A DNA stretch of 11,685 nt from Chloroflexota bacterium (lineage in GTDB: Bacteria > Chloroflexota > Anaerolineae > Anaerolineales > Villigracilaceae). Within the stretch, counting starts at the first letter, position 1; each line of letters starts with the position of its first letter. The DNA lies in NCBI GenBank assembly GCA_016191985.1, contig JACPVB010000096.1:1-11685 (forward strand), read 5' to 3'. Made by a program: the position numbers and the translations under genes. Under the pieces are notes generated by a model, which saw nothing but the letters and a program-made list of their open reading frames with translations, was not told the DNA's origin and searched no databases. Below, piece after piece: positions 1 to 6,004 of this stretch.

Positions 1-186
1 CTCATTGCTAGAGGCCATCTCGCCCAAATGAGCGGCGGCTTCCATTTCTGTGAGCGCGGGGGGGAGATTCAATTCAGGAAAGCGATGTTTTTTGGGGACG
101 GCATCGAAGAGATCGTCCAGCGATTTGACTCCGACGGTCTTGAGCATCGCATCCCGTTCTGCGGGACTTATTGGTATATACGTCAT
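1..186 (-). CDS. gcvPA: Glycine dehydrogenase (decarboxylating) subunit 1, 5' end only
   Basis: The first 62 codons are visible and the gene continues past the left edge of the window. The predicted N-terminus (MTYIPISPAERDAMLKTVGV, then a LDDLFDAVP stretch and an LNLPPALTEMEAAAHLG stretch) is typical of the alpha half of the split glycine decarboxylase. In that family this subunit, with gcvPB, is the PLP-dependent P-protein that decarboxylates glycine and loads the aminomethyl group on lipoyl-GcvH. The family is usually about 440-450 residues, so most of the gene lies outside. The ATG at 186 is preceded by an AGGAAA-type ribosome binding site at about 194-199. It lies 97 bases downstream of gcvH on the same strand, so it is probably in the same riboswitch-controlled transcript. 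The catalytic PLP lysine would be in the P2 subunit, not here. Identification rests on the N-terminus and the gcvH neighbour. Confidence 0.85.
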   Translation of the reverse strand, partial: MTYIPISPAERDAMLKTVGVKSLDDLFDAVPKKHRFPELNLPPALTEMEAAAHLGEMASSNE

Positions 187-201
187 GGTAGTTTCCTAAC
201 C

Positions 202-285
202 AGTCACATGGTTGCATGGTCGCTTGGTCAGTTGGTCTCTTGGTCGTTCGACCATCCGACTATTCGACTATTTGACCACTCGACT
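202..285 (-). repeat. Period-8 palindromic repeat between gcvH and gcvPA (copy A)
   Basis: Read on the minus strand, the left half carries five units TRGTC (TAGTC or TGGTC) and the right half six units GACYA or near variants. Each unit is separated from the next by 3 variable bases, giving a strict 8-nt period. The halves meet at GGTCGAACGACC. Facing units are fully or mostly complementary, so the array could fold into a long stem of short helices and small internal loops. The first unit overlaps the gcvH stop codon (TAG at 284-286). A closer-to-perfect relative occurs in the gcv riboswitch at 811-901. Confidence 0.8.
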
Positions 286-661
286 AATGCGAACGCCCTT
301 CACAATACTTCTCGTACTCCCCGGCATCCATCACCTCGCTGGCCGAACCACCTTCGATCTTGATCATCCAGCCTTCGCCGTAGGGATCGGAGTTGAGGAT
401 TTCGGGCTTATCGGAGAGTCCCTTGTTCACGGCGCTGACTTTTCCAGCGGCGGGAGCGTAAATTTCAGAAGAGGCCTTGACGGATTCAACAGAAGCGATG
501 GCTTTGCCGGCGGTCACTTCCTCGCCTTCGTCCACGAGGATTTCGATGAATACGATATCGGAAAGCTGATTCTGGGCATAATCGGAAATACCGACTGCCC
601 CGCTGGCAGGGTCGAACCATTCATCAGATTTGGTGTACTTTAAATTGGAAGGGGTTTTCAT
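284..661 (-). CDS. gcvH: Glycine cleavage system H protein (lipoyl carrier)
   Basis: This 125-residue protein is the lipoylated shuttle that carries the aminomethyl intermediate from the P-protein to the T-protein in the cytoplasm. The signature around the lipoylated lysine, VESVKASSEIYAP, is present with the acceptor Lys at residue 62. The N-terminal YTKSDEWFDP and the GVGISDYAQNQLSDIV-like stretch (residues about 22-37) and the C-terminal region NSDPYGEGWMIKI (90-102) also fit the family. Length is close to the usual 125-130. The ATG at 661 has a strong AAAGGAGAT ribosome binding site about 6 bases upstream. It is the first gene of the riboswitch-controlled unit and is followed by gcvPA. 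gcvT is not between promoter and gcvH, so it must lie elsewhere or downstream. The stop codon is embedded in the first unit of a palindromic repeat. Confidence 0.97.
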   Translation of the reverse strand: MKTPSNLKYTKSDEWFDPASGAVGISDYAQNQLSDIVFIEILVDEGEEVTAGKAIASVESVKASSEIYAPAAGKVSAVNKGLSDKPEILNSDPYGEGWMIKIEGGSASEVMDAGEYEKYCEGRSH

Positions 662-682
662 GTTTTATCTCCTTTAGTTTTT

Positions 683-732
683 TGGAGTCAGCCAGCTTGC
701 TGCTGGATGCGCCAGCAAGCTGGCTGACTCCA
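683..732. repeat. 20-bp perfect inverted repeat in the gcvH leader
   Basis: Arms at 683-702 and 713-732 are perfect complements (core GTCAGCCAGCTTGCTG) around a 10-base loop. The element sits between the riboswitch terminator and the gcvH ribosome binding site. On the minus strand it is followed by A residues rather than T, so it is not an intrinsic terminator for gcvH transcription. It looks like a REP- or MITE-type palindromic unit inserted in the leader; in mRNA it would form a very stable hairpin about 15 bases upstream of the Shine-Dalgarno sequence. Whether it affects translation or mRNA stability cannot be told from sequence. Confidence 0.85.
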
Positions 733-744
733 GGGTGGATGGCG

Positions 745-785
745 AATCAAAAGAGGACGCGCAATTTTATTATCGCGCGTCCTCT
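745..785 (-). terminator. Riboswitch-controlled intrinsic terminator of gcvH
   Basis: On the minus strand an 11-bp perfect GC-rich stem (AGAGGACGCGC paired with GCGCGTCCTCT, arms at 775-785 and 752-762) with a 12-base AT-rich loop is followed by TTTTGATT. The first bases of its 5' arm (AGAG, 782-785) are also the 3' strand of the P1 stem of aptamer 2 (CAGAG, 782-786, pairing with CTCTG at 942-946). The two structures therefore exclude each other. By the known logic of Gram-positive-type gcv riboswitches, glycine binding would favour P1 and allow read-through into gcvH. The T tract is short and interrupted, so termination may be partial. Confidence 0.85.
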
Positions 786-810
786 GTAATGGAACCTGAG
801 AGATTGGTTT

Positions 811-901
811 AGTCTTGTAGTTTTTTGGTCTCGTAGTCGCTTAGTCGGCTGGTCTTTGACCAAGTGACTATCAGACTATTCGACCACCTGACTATTCGAC
901 T
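811..901 (-). repeat. Period-8 palindromic repeat inside riboswitch aptamer 2 (copy B)
   Basis: On the minus strand six TRGTC units are followed, after a 3-base AAA centre, by six GACYA units. Units recur every 8 nt with 3 variable bases between them. Facing units are complementary at all positions except one in the second pair, and the purine/pyrimidine choice at the variable base is matched across the arms (TAGTC faces GACTA, TGGTC faces GACCA). The outer bases extend to a TTTAGTC/GACTAAA stem (808-904). The element occupies the peripheral arm between the conserved ACCGACGGTG and AATCTCTCAGG segments. It is the same repeat class as copy A at 202-285. Confidence 0.85.
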
Positions 902-1020
902 AAATTTACACCGTCGGTATCCCGTTTTATGGGGAATTTTCCAGAGTTGTGCAGTTGCAGGGTCCTTTTGCCTGAGAGATTCATCTGGGTTCGCCTGTAT
1001 CCAGATTTGCACCTTCGGCG

Positions 1021-1085
1021 CTTGAATTGTAGTAGCGACTTCAGTCGCTGGTAGTGGACGATTGAAATCGTCACTACAATTTAAG
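1021..1085 (-). repeat. Cloverleaf-type repeat in the P3 arm of aptamer 1 (copy 1)
   Basis: An outer stem (AATTGTAGT at 1025-1033 pairing with ACTACAATT at 1073-1081, extended by CTT/AAG past one mismatch) encloses two inner hairpins: GCGACT-TC-AGTCGC (about 1035-1048) and GACGAT-TGAA-ATCGTC (1057-1072). This is a three-way-junction layout. A second copy with the same plan, GTAGT outer stem and GCGACTGAAGTCGC inner hairpin, lies at 6607-6671. It replaces the variable loop of the riboswitch P3 arm. Confidence 0.8.
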
Positions 1086-1117
1086 TCTCTTCCCTGCAAC
1101 CGTTTAATTGTGCTTCC

Positions 1118-1146
1118 ATTTTATGGTTGAGGGGGATGAGAGTCAA
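1118..1146 (-). promoter_or_regulatory. Promoter of the gcvH-gcvPA unit
   Basis: On the minus strand a -35 box TTGACT (1141-1146) and a -10 box TAAAAT (1118-1123) are separated by exactly 17 bases. Transcription would start near 1111, about 10 bases before the first base of riboswitch P1 at 1100, which is a good positional match. Seen directly in sequence; activity is inferred. Confidence 0.8.
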
Positions 1147-1286
1147 GGGGAGAATGTCATGTTGATTGTTTTTGCAGCCAATTCTCAGGTGGAAAAGGAA
1201 GCGTAGCGGGTCTGACGGTAGGGAAATATGCCATATTAGAGAATCATATAAAATTCCGCCCGCACGGGTCGTCTATGCAGTGGACT

Positions 1287-1295
1287 TGGTATAAT
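1287..1295 (+). promoter_or_regulatory. Extended -10 promoter element of ftsH
   Basis: TGGTATAAT (TGn plus a perfect TATAAT at 1290-1295) lies about 30 bases upstream of the ftsH start codon, so the leader would be about 22-23 bases. No good -35 hexamer is seen at 1267-1272 (GGTCGT), consistent with an extended -10 promoter. Inferred activity. Confidence 0.55.
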
Positions 1296-1324
1296 CCAGT
1301 CGCAAGTCAAATTTGGAGGATTCC

Positions 1325-3184
1325 GTGAATTCCCGTAGTCAATCGTTTTTTGTGTATTTCCTTCTGCTCGTTGCCATTGGCGCAATGCTTTATATGGGTT
1401 TTAACCAAAATTCCAGTGCGCAGGAACCGCTTACCATAAGTAAAGTGGCGCAGCAGGTGCAAAATGGAGAAATCGCCCGCATCATTATTTCCGGCGACGA
1501 TACCATCCGTGTGGTGAGAGTCAATGGCACCGAGGAAGATGCTATTGAATCTCGTATCGAATCAGGCACGACCTTTGTGGAGCAACTCCTTAGCTTTGGA
1601 GTGACCGCCGAGCAACTCGCCAAGGTGGATGTGGAAGTTGGTGCGCCTTCGCCGTGGGGGGCGGTCTTGAGCGGCGCCGTCTATCTTCTGCCCATTTTGT
1701 TCATGGGCGGCCTGCTGTGGTTCATCTTCCGCCAGGCGCAGGGCAGCAATAATGCCGCCATGTCCTTCGGGAAGAGTCGCGCGCGCATGTTCAGCGGCGA
1801 GCATCCCACTGTGACCTTTGCGGATGTGGCCGGCGCGGAAGAATCCAAGCAAGAGCTTGCTGAAGTAGTCGAGTTCCTGAAAGAACCCCAGAAGTTTATT
1901 CAACTCGGTGCGCGCATTCCGAAAGGTGTTTTATTGGTGGGGCCTCCCGGCACTGGCAAGACCCTTCTGGCAAAAGCAGTCTCTGGTGAAGCGGGTGTAC
2001 CGTTCTTCTCGATCTCTGGCTCCGAATTTGTTGAAATGTTCGTGGGCGTGGGTGCAAGCCGCGTGCGTGACCTTTTCGATCAGGCCAAGCGACATTCTCC
2101 CTGTATTATTTTCGTAGACGAAATTGATGCCGTGGGTCGTCAGCGTGGCGCGGGCCTCGGCGGTTCGCACGACGAACGCGAGCAGACCCTCAACCAAATG
2201 CTCGTCGAGATGGATGGCTTTGATACAGACACCAACGTCATCATCATTGCCGCCACCAACCGCCCCGACATTCTGGACCCAGCCCTGATGCGCCCCGGTC
2301 GCTTTGACCGCCGTGTGACGCTTGACCGCCCCGATGTGAAGGGACGCGAGGCCATCCTCAAAGTGCACGTCAAGGGCAAGCCGTTGGATCCGCAAGCTGA
2401 TCTCGCTTCCATTGCGCGCGGTACACCGGGTTTCGCTGGCGCCGATTTGGAAAACCTCGTCAACGAAAGCGCCATCCTTTCCGCCCGCCGCAACAAGAAA
2501 GCCATTGGCCAGAGCGAATTGGAAGAAGCCATTGAACGCGTGGTGATGGGACCGGAGCGCAAATCCCGCTTGATTTCTGAGGAAGAGAAGCGCATCATTG
2601 CCTACCATGAAGCTGGTCATGCCATTGTGGCAAATGCCATCGCTGAAGCAGACCCCGTCCAAAAAGTGACCATCGTGGGCCGTGGACAAGCTGGTGGCGT
2701 CACCTGGTTCCGCCCGGATGAAGACCGCATCCTCATGTCCCGCAAGAAGATGCTCGCCACCCTCGCCATGGCTTTGGGTGGACGCGCCGCCGAAGAATTA
2801 ATCTTCGATGACATCACCTCCGGCGCATCCAACGACATTGAGCAAGTGACTCGCATGGCCCGTGCCATGGTCACCCGCCTCGGCATGAGCGTTGAACTTG
2901 GCACCATGACCTACGGCCAAAAGGAAGAGATGATCTTCCTCGGACGCGAAATTTCCGAACAGCGCGATTACTCCGAAGCTGTTGCCGAACAGATCGACCG
3001 TGAAGTCCGCAAGATCGTGGAAGATGCCTATAAACAGGCCCGGTCCCTGGTTAAGAAATATCGCAAGCAGTTGGATATTATTGCAAAGAAACTTCTTGAA
3101 GTTGAATCTCTCAACCGCGAAGAATTTGAACAACTCTTCCCGTCACCTTTTGGCAAGAAGAGTGGCACACCGCAGGTTGCATAA
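1325..3184 (+). CDS. ftsH: ATP-dependent zinc metalloprotease FtsH
   Basis: FtsH is a membrane-anchored hexameric AAA+ protease that extracts and degrades misassembled membrane proteins and short-lived regulators. Starting from GTG at 1325 it has 619 residues, normal for the family. Visible parts: transmembrane helix 1 (residues about 8-26), an extracytoplasmic domain (about 27-110), transmembrane helix 2 (about 112-136), then the AAA+ domain. This has Walker A GPPGTGKT (206-213), pore motif FVG (239-241), Walker B IIFVDEID (261-268) and the second region of homology ATNRPDILDPALMRPGRFDRR (310-330). The peptidase domain has HEAGH (428-432) and the third zinc ligand Asp in ASNDIEQ (504). GTG at 1325 is preferred over an in-frame TTG at 1313 because GGAGGA (1315-1320) is correctly spaced from the GTG and would overlap the TTG. 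It is divergent from gcvH and monocistronic, with a terminator directly after. Confidence 0.97.
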   Translation: MNSRSQSFFVYFLLLVAIGAMLYMGFNQNSSAQEPLTISKVAQQVQNGEIARIIISGDDTIRVVRVNGTEEDAIESRIESGTTFVEQLLSFGVTAEQLAKVDVEVGAPSPWGAVLSGAVYLLPILFMGGLLWFIFRQAQGSNNAAMSFGKSRARMFSGEHPTVTFADVAGAEESKQELAEVVEFLKEPQKFIQLGARIPKGVLLVGPPGTGKTLLAKAVSGEAGVPFFSISGSEFVEMFVGVGASRVRDLFDQAKRHSPCIIFVDEIDAVGRQRGAGLGGSHDEREQTLNQMLVEMDGFDTDTNVIIIAATNRPDILDPALMRPGRFDRRVTLDRPDVKGREAILKVHVKGKPLDPQADLASIARGTPGFAGADLENLVNESAILSARRNKKAIGQSELEEAIERVVMGPERKSRLISEEEKRIIAYHEAGHAIVANAIAEADPVQKVTIVGRGQAGGVTWFRPDEDRILMSRKKMLATLAMALGGRAAEELIFDDITSGASNDIEQVTRMARAMVTRLGMSVELGTMTYGQKEEMIFLGREISEQRDYSEAVAEQIDREVRKIVEDAYKQARSLVKKYRKQLDIIAKKLLEVESLNREEFEQLFPSPFGKKSGTPQVA

Positions 3185-3206
3185 CGCGATCCGTAAAACG
3201 TAAGTA

Positions 3207-3240
3207 AAGAGCCTCCCAATTTTTGGGAGGCTCTTCTTTT
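3207..3240 (+). terminator. Intrinsic terminator of ftsH
   Basis: A 13-bp stem (AAGAGCCTCCCAA at 3207-3219 with its complement at 3223-3235) with a 3-base loop is followed by a T-rich tail (TCTTTT through 3240). It starts 22 bases after the ftsH stop codon and lies in the gap before the convergent acyl-CoA ligase gene. The upstream side is only moderately A-rich, so function in the opposite direction is less certain. Confidence 0.9.
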
Positions 3241-3247
3241 ATCAGAA

Positions 3248-3268
3248 ATCACGTATCACGCATCACGA
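3248..3268. repeat. Three heptamers ATCACGN overlapping the fadD stop codon
   Basis: ATCACGT, ATCACGC and ATCACGA follow one another without spacing (period 7). The stop codon of the minus-strand acyl-CoA ligase (TGA, 3263-3265) lies within the third unit. The period matches that of the AATCGNA-type heptamers before smc at 9874-9907, although the unit differs. Confidence 0.7.
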
Positions 3269-4969
3269 TGGATTTGCTTCCTTATGCTGTCTCACCAACT
3301 CGCGGCGCAAAATCTTGCCGACCGTGGTTTTCGGCAACTCAGCCCTAAACTCATAGTGGGTGGGGACTTTGTAAGCGGCGAGCCTTTCCTTGCAGAAGGC
3401 CTTGAGTTCTTCTTCTGTCACAGTCTCACCGGGCTTCACCACGATCCACGCCTTCACGGTCTCACCGCGATACGGGTCTGGGATGCCAGCCACGCCCACA
3501 TCCATTACTTTGGGATGGGCGGCAACCACTTCCTCCACCTCGCGCGGCCAGACCTGGTAGCCACCGGGCTTGATGAGTTCCTTCTTGCGGTCAACAATGT
3601 AGAAGTAACCATCCTCGTCCACGCGGGCGATGTCACCGGTGAAGAGCCAGGTCTTGCCATCGGCCATTTGCCGCAAGGTGTTGACAGTTTCTGTGGGCAT
3701 GTTGTGATAACCCTTCATCACCTGCGGCCCGTGGATGACAATCTCACCGATCTCACCTTGCTGAAGTTCCGTCTCGCCATCGTCGAGGCTGATGATCTTC
3801 ACTTCCACATCGGGCAGCGGCATACCGATGGAACCTGTTTTATTTTCACCTGAAAGCGGGTTGCAGTGAGTGGCGGTTGGCGCCTCAGAGAGGCCATAGC
3901 CTTCGAATACTTTGCCGCCTGTCAGCTTTTCAAATTGTTCCTTGGTCTCACGCAGCAAGGGAGCCGACCCGGAAATACAGGCCTTGATGGAGGACAGGTT
4001 ATATTTTCCAGCCTTCACATCAGGATGGTTGTTGATGCCGTTATACAAAGCGGGCACACCGGGGAATATCGTCGCCTTGAATTTCGAGATGTTGTCCAAC
4101 ACATCCTTCAAGTCACGCGGGTTGGGGACCATCACCATGCTCGCGCCGTTCGCCATGGCGAAATTCATCCCCGCCACCATGCCGTAGACGTGGAAGAGCG
4201 GGATGGCCATCAACACCACTTCCTTGCCTGCTTCAAGCCCGGGCATCCACGATTTGATCTGGAGCGTGTTGGCGACCACATTGCGGTGCATGGCCACTGC
4301 GCCTTTTGAAACGCCCGTGGTCCCACCCGAATATTGGAACAAGGCTGTATCGTCAGGATCAACTTCCACGTTAGGTTTCGAGGCGCTGCCATATTTTGCG
4401 AGCACATCCTGGAACCACTCATCCCCTTCCCGCAGGCCACCCTCGATCCTGAATCCGCCTTTCTTTTCACGCAGCAGGGTAAAGAGCAGGCGCATGATCG
4501 GCGGCAGGGATTCTTTCAAATTGGTTACGATCAATTTCTTGATCTTGGTTTTTGGCTGGGCCTTTTTGATGGTCTCGTAAAAATTCGTCATCACGAACAT
4601 GAATTCAATCCCCGCATCGCTGGCCTGATGTTCGATCTCTGGAGGAGTATAAAGCGGGTTGGTGGCAACCACCGCACCGCCCGCTTTAAGGATGCCGTAA
4701 TACGCCATTACGAATTGCGGCGAGTTTGGCATGAAGATGCCAACCCGGTCGCCCTTTTTCACGCCCATATCCACAAGCGCGGCGGCAACACGGTCGGTGA
4801 CCTCGTTCATTTCCTTATATGTAACAACCGCGCCCTTAAAAATCGTGCAGGCGCGGTCGGGATACTTGCGCGCGGCATCCTCAAGAAAATGGAATAACGG
4901 CGCTTTCGGATATTCAATTGTCGTTGGCACCCCCTTATCGTAATTTTTTTGCCATAACTTGCTGTCCAT
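3263..4969 (-). CDS. fadD: Long-chain fatty acid--CoA ligase (AMP-forming)
   Basis: This is a 568-residue member of the ANL adenylate-forming superfamily that activates a fatty acid to acyl-AMP and then acyl-CoA, supplying beta-oxidation or lipid synthesis. Motifs: phosphate-binding loop YSGGTTGVSKG (213-223), IPLFHVYG (256-263), A5 motif GYGLSEA (357-363), A7 TGD (444-446), hinge motif DRKKELIKPGGYQVWPREVE (460-479) and the adenylation Lys in PKTTVGKILRREL (Lys552). The pattern is closest to FadD-like long-chain ligases, but chain length cannot be told from sequence. The ATG at 4969 has a strong GGAGGAGG ribosome binding site 5 bases upstream; an in-frame upstream ATG at 5014 lies in the promoter and is rejected. 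It has its own promoter and converges on ftsH. The gene symbol is by similarity. Confidence 0.92.
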   Translation of the reverse strand: MDSKLWQKNYDKGVPTTIEYPKAPLFHFLEDAARKYPDRACTIFKGAVVTYKEMNEVTDRVAAALVDMGVKKGDRVGIFMPNSPQFVMAYYGILKAGGAVVATNPLYTPPEIEHQASDAGIEFMFVMTNFYETIKKAQPKTKIKKLIVTNLKESLPPIMRLLFTLLREKKGGFRIEGGLREGDEWFQDVLAKYGSASKPNVEVDPDDTALFQYSGGTTGVSKGAVAMHRNVVANTLQIKSWMPGLEAGKEVVLMAIPLFHVYGMVAGMNFAMANGASMVMVPNPRDLKDVLDNISKFKATIFPGVPALYNGINNHPDVKAGKYNLSSIKACISGSAPLLRETKEQFEKLTGGKVFEGYGLSEAPTATHCNPLSGENKTGSIGMPLPDVEVKIISLDDGETELQQGEIGEIVIHGPQVMKGYHNMPTETVNTLRQMADGKTWLFTGDIARVDEDGYFYIVDRKKELIKPGGYQVWPREVEEVVAAHPKVMDVGVAGIPDPYRGETVKAWIVVKPGETVTEEELKAFCKERLAAYKVPTHYEFRAELPKTTVGKILRRELVRQHKEANPS

Positions 4970-5011
4970 GCTTCCTCCTCCGTTTGGTTGTTGAGTGAAG
5001 ATGATCTGGAG

Positions 5012-5025
5012 CAAGTATATACTTG
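5012..5025. promoter_or_regulatory. Palindrome over the fadD -10 box, candidate operator
   Basis: CAAGTATATACTTG is a perfect 14-bp palindrome that contains the whole -10 hexamer of the fadD promoter. A repressor bound there would block polymerase. No regulator gene is adjacent and the motif does not match an operator that I can name, so this is a candidate only. Confidence 0.45.
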
Positions 5026-5042
5026 ATAATATTAAAAGTCAA
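5014..5042 (-). promoter_or_regulatory. Promoter of the acyl-CoA ligase gene
   Basis: On the minus strand TTGACT (5037-5042) and TATACT (5014-5019) are spaced by 17 bases, close to sigma-70 consensus. Transcription would begin near 5007, leaving a leader of nearly 40 bases. The promoter lies in the 88-base gap after miaA, so fadD can be expressed independently of miaA. Confidence 0.8.
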
Positions 5043-5057
5043 TTACAACACCCAAAA

Positions 5058-5984
5058 TTATCGCGAGTTACGGATGAATTGTTCGATTTCACCGCGTACG
5101 TTTTTTTGATTTGGATCGAACCATCGAATTTGCGGATCAGACTCCTTGAACCAATTCGCCTGCCTGCGCACGAACATGCGGGTGATACGCTTCATCTCCG
5201 CCTTGGCCTGCTCGGTCGTCAATTCGCCGTTAATTACTCTGACACATTCGCGATACCCAATGGCAGACATGCTCGGCAAAGTGGGGGAGTAACCTTTATC
5301 CAACAGACCTTTCACCTCGTCAATGAATCCATTTGCAAACATCATGTCAATGCGTTCATCCACACGCTGATAAAGTTCAGCACGTGGACGAATCAACCCG
5401 ACCGTTATTAAATGATACGGTGAATCTCCCTGCCCGCGCTGTTCAGAAAATTTCCTTCCCGTTGTAAAAATTACTTCCAACGCACGAATGGTTCGTCTAA
5501 AATTTCGAGCATCAATTTTCTCTGCGGCTTCTGAATCAAGAACTCTTAATTTGTCGTGTAGCCAGATTAGACCCCTTTCTTCTTTCATCTTTTCTAGTAC
5601 ACCGCGTAAATGCTCATTTGGCCTCACCTCCGGCGGATTCCATCCCTCCGTCACCGCGCGGATATATTGCCCTGTGCCGCCCACCAGGAAAGGCAAATGA
5701 CCGCGTGAATGAATGTCTGCAATGGCGTCCCTGGCTTTTTGTTGAAATACAGCCAGGCTCAGGGTTTCGTCTGGGTTGACGATATCCATTAAATGATGCG
5801 GCACACGCGCCAGCTCTTCAGGCGATGGCTTGGCAGTGCCAATGTCCATGCCACGGTAAAAGAGGCGCGAATCTGCGGAGACGATCTCGCCGTTCAATTG
5901 CTCCGCAAGTTGAATGGCGAGTTCCGTTTTGCCAACCGCAGTCGGCCCAACGATGAGGATGAGATCTGGTTTCGGTGATGTCAT
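5058..5984 (-). CDS. miaA: tRNA dimethylallyltransferase
   Basis: MiaA transfers the dimethylallyl group from DMAPP to N6 of A37 in tRNAs that read UNN codons. The 308-residue protein has the P-loop-like GPTAVGKT (13-20), SADSRLFYRGMDIGTAKP (36-53), VPHHLMDIVNPDE (61-73), the GGTGQYIRAVTEGW stretch (102-115), RNFRRTIRALEV and the C-terminal SAIGYRE motif. Length and motif order are normal for the family. No Shine-Dalgarno sequence is visible before the ATG at 5984, so initiation may be weak or leaderless. The upstream region (6005-6069) is a 17-bp inverted repeat. It is on the same strand as fadD, 88 bases away, and fadD has its own promoter in that gap. Confidence 0.96.
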   Translation of the reverse strand: MTSPKPDLILIVGPTAVGKTELAIQLAEQLNGEIVSADSRLFYRGMDIGTAKPSPEELARVPHHLMDIVNPDETLSLAVFQQKARDAIADIHSRGHLPFLVGGTGQYIRAVTEGWNPPEVRPNEHLRGVLEKMKEERGLIWLHDKLRVLDSEAAEKIDARNFRRTIRALEVIFTTGRKFSEQRGQGDSPYHLITVGLIRPRAELYQRVDERIDMMFANGFIDEVKGLLDKGYSPTLPSMSAIGYRECVRVINGELTTEQAKAEMKRITRMFVRRQANWFKESDPQIRWFDPNQKNVRGEIEQFIRNSR

Positions 5985-6004
5985 TATTAGATGTTGTTGG
6001 TATT

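Larger units (their letters stand above)
782..1100 (-). promoter_or_regulatory. Tandem glycine riboswitch with repeat-expanded arms
   Basis: The minus strand reads as a two-aptamer glycine riboswitch ahead of gcvH. Aptamer 1 (954-1100) has a perfect 9-bp P1 (GTTGCAGGG at 1092-1100 with CCCTGCAAC at 954-962). It has the conserved GCGCCGAAGGTGCAA (about 1007-1021) and ATCTCTCAGGCAAAAGGAC (about 963-981). Aptamer 2 (782-946) keeps CTCTGG, ACCGACGGTG, AATCTCTCAGG and closing CAGAG. Its core departs from consensus: the usual GGAGAG is GGAAAA, CCGAAGG is CCGACGG, and the AAGGAC segment is lost. The whole is about 320 bases, long for the class, because repeat sequence occupies the P3 arm of aptamer 1 (1021-1085) and the arm before CTCTCAGG in aptamer 2 (808-904). 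A terminator overlapping P1 of aptamer 2 makes this a probable transcriptional ON switch for glycine catabolism. Confidence 0.93.

Noticed and set aside
202..285. Possible CRISPR array
   Set aside because: Units are 5 bases with 3-base spacers and the array is a palindrome; CRISPR repeats are 23 bases or longer with spacers of similar length.
212..643. Plus-strand frame of 143 codons opposite gcvH
   Set aside because: gcvH on the minus strand is unmistakable (lipoyl-lysine motif). The plus-strand frame begins in the period-8 repeat and runs antisense through gcvH.
809..1099. Minus-strand frame of 96 codons in the gcvH leader
   Set aside because: The sequence is accounted for by the tandem glycine riboswitch and its repeats; the frame has no ribosome binding site and low protein-like character.
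1931..2689. Long open frame of 252 codons on the minus strand within ftsH
   Set aside because: It lies wholly antisense to the AAA+ and protease domains of ftsH, has no ribosome binding site or family motif, and its residues are explained as a shadow of the ftsH codons.
5856..5885. MiaA motif SADSRLFYRG as an active-site substitution (Leu where many family members have Gln)
   Set aside because: The position also varies in established MiaA proteins (E. coli has an ALIY-type sequence here), so it is not unusual.
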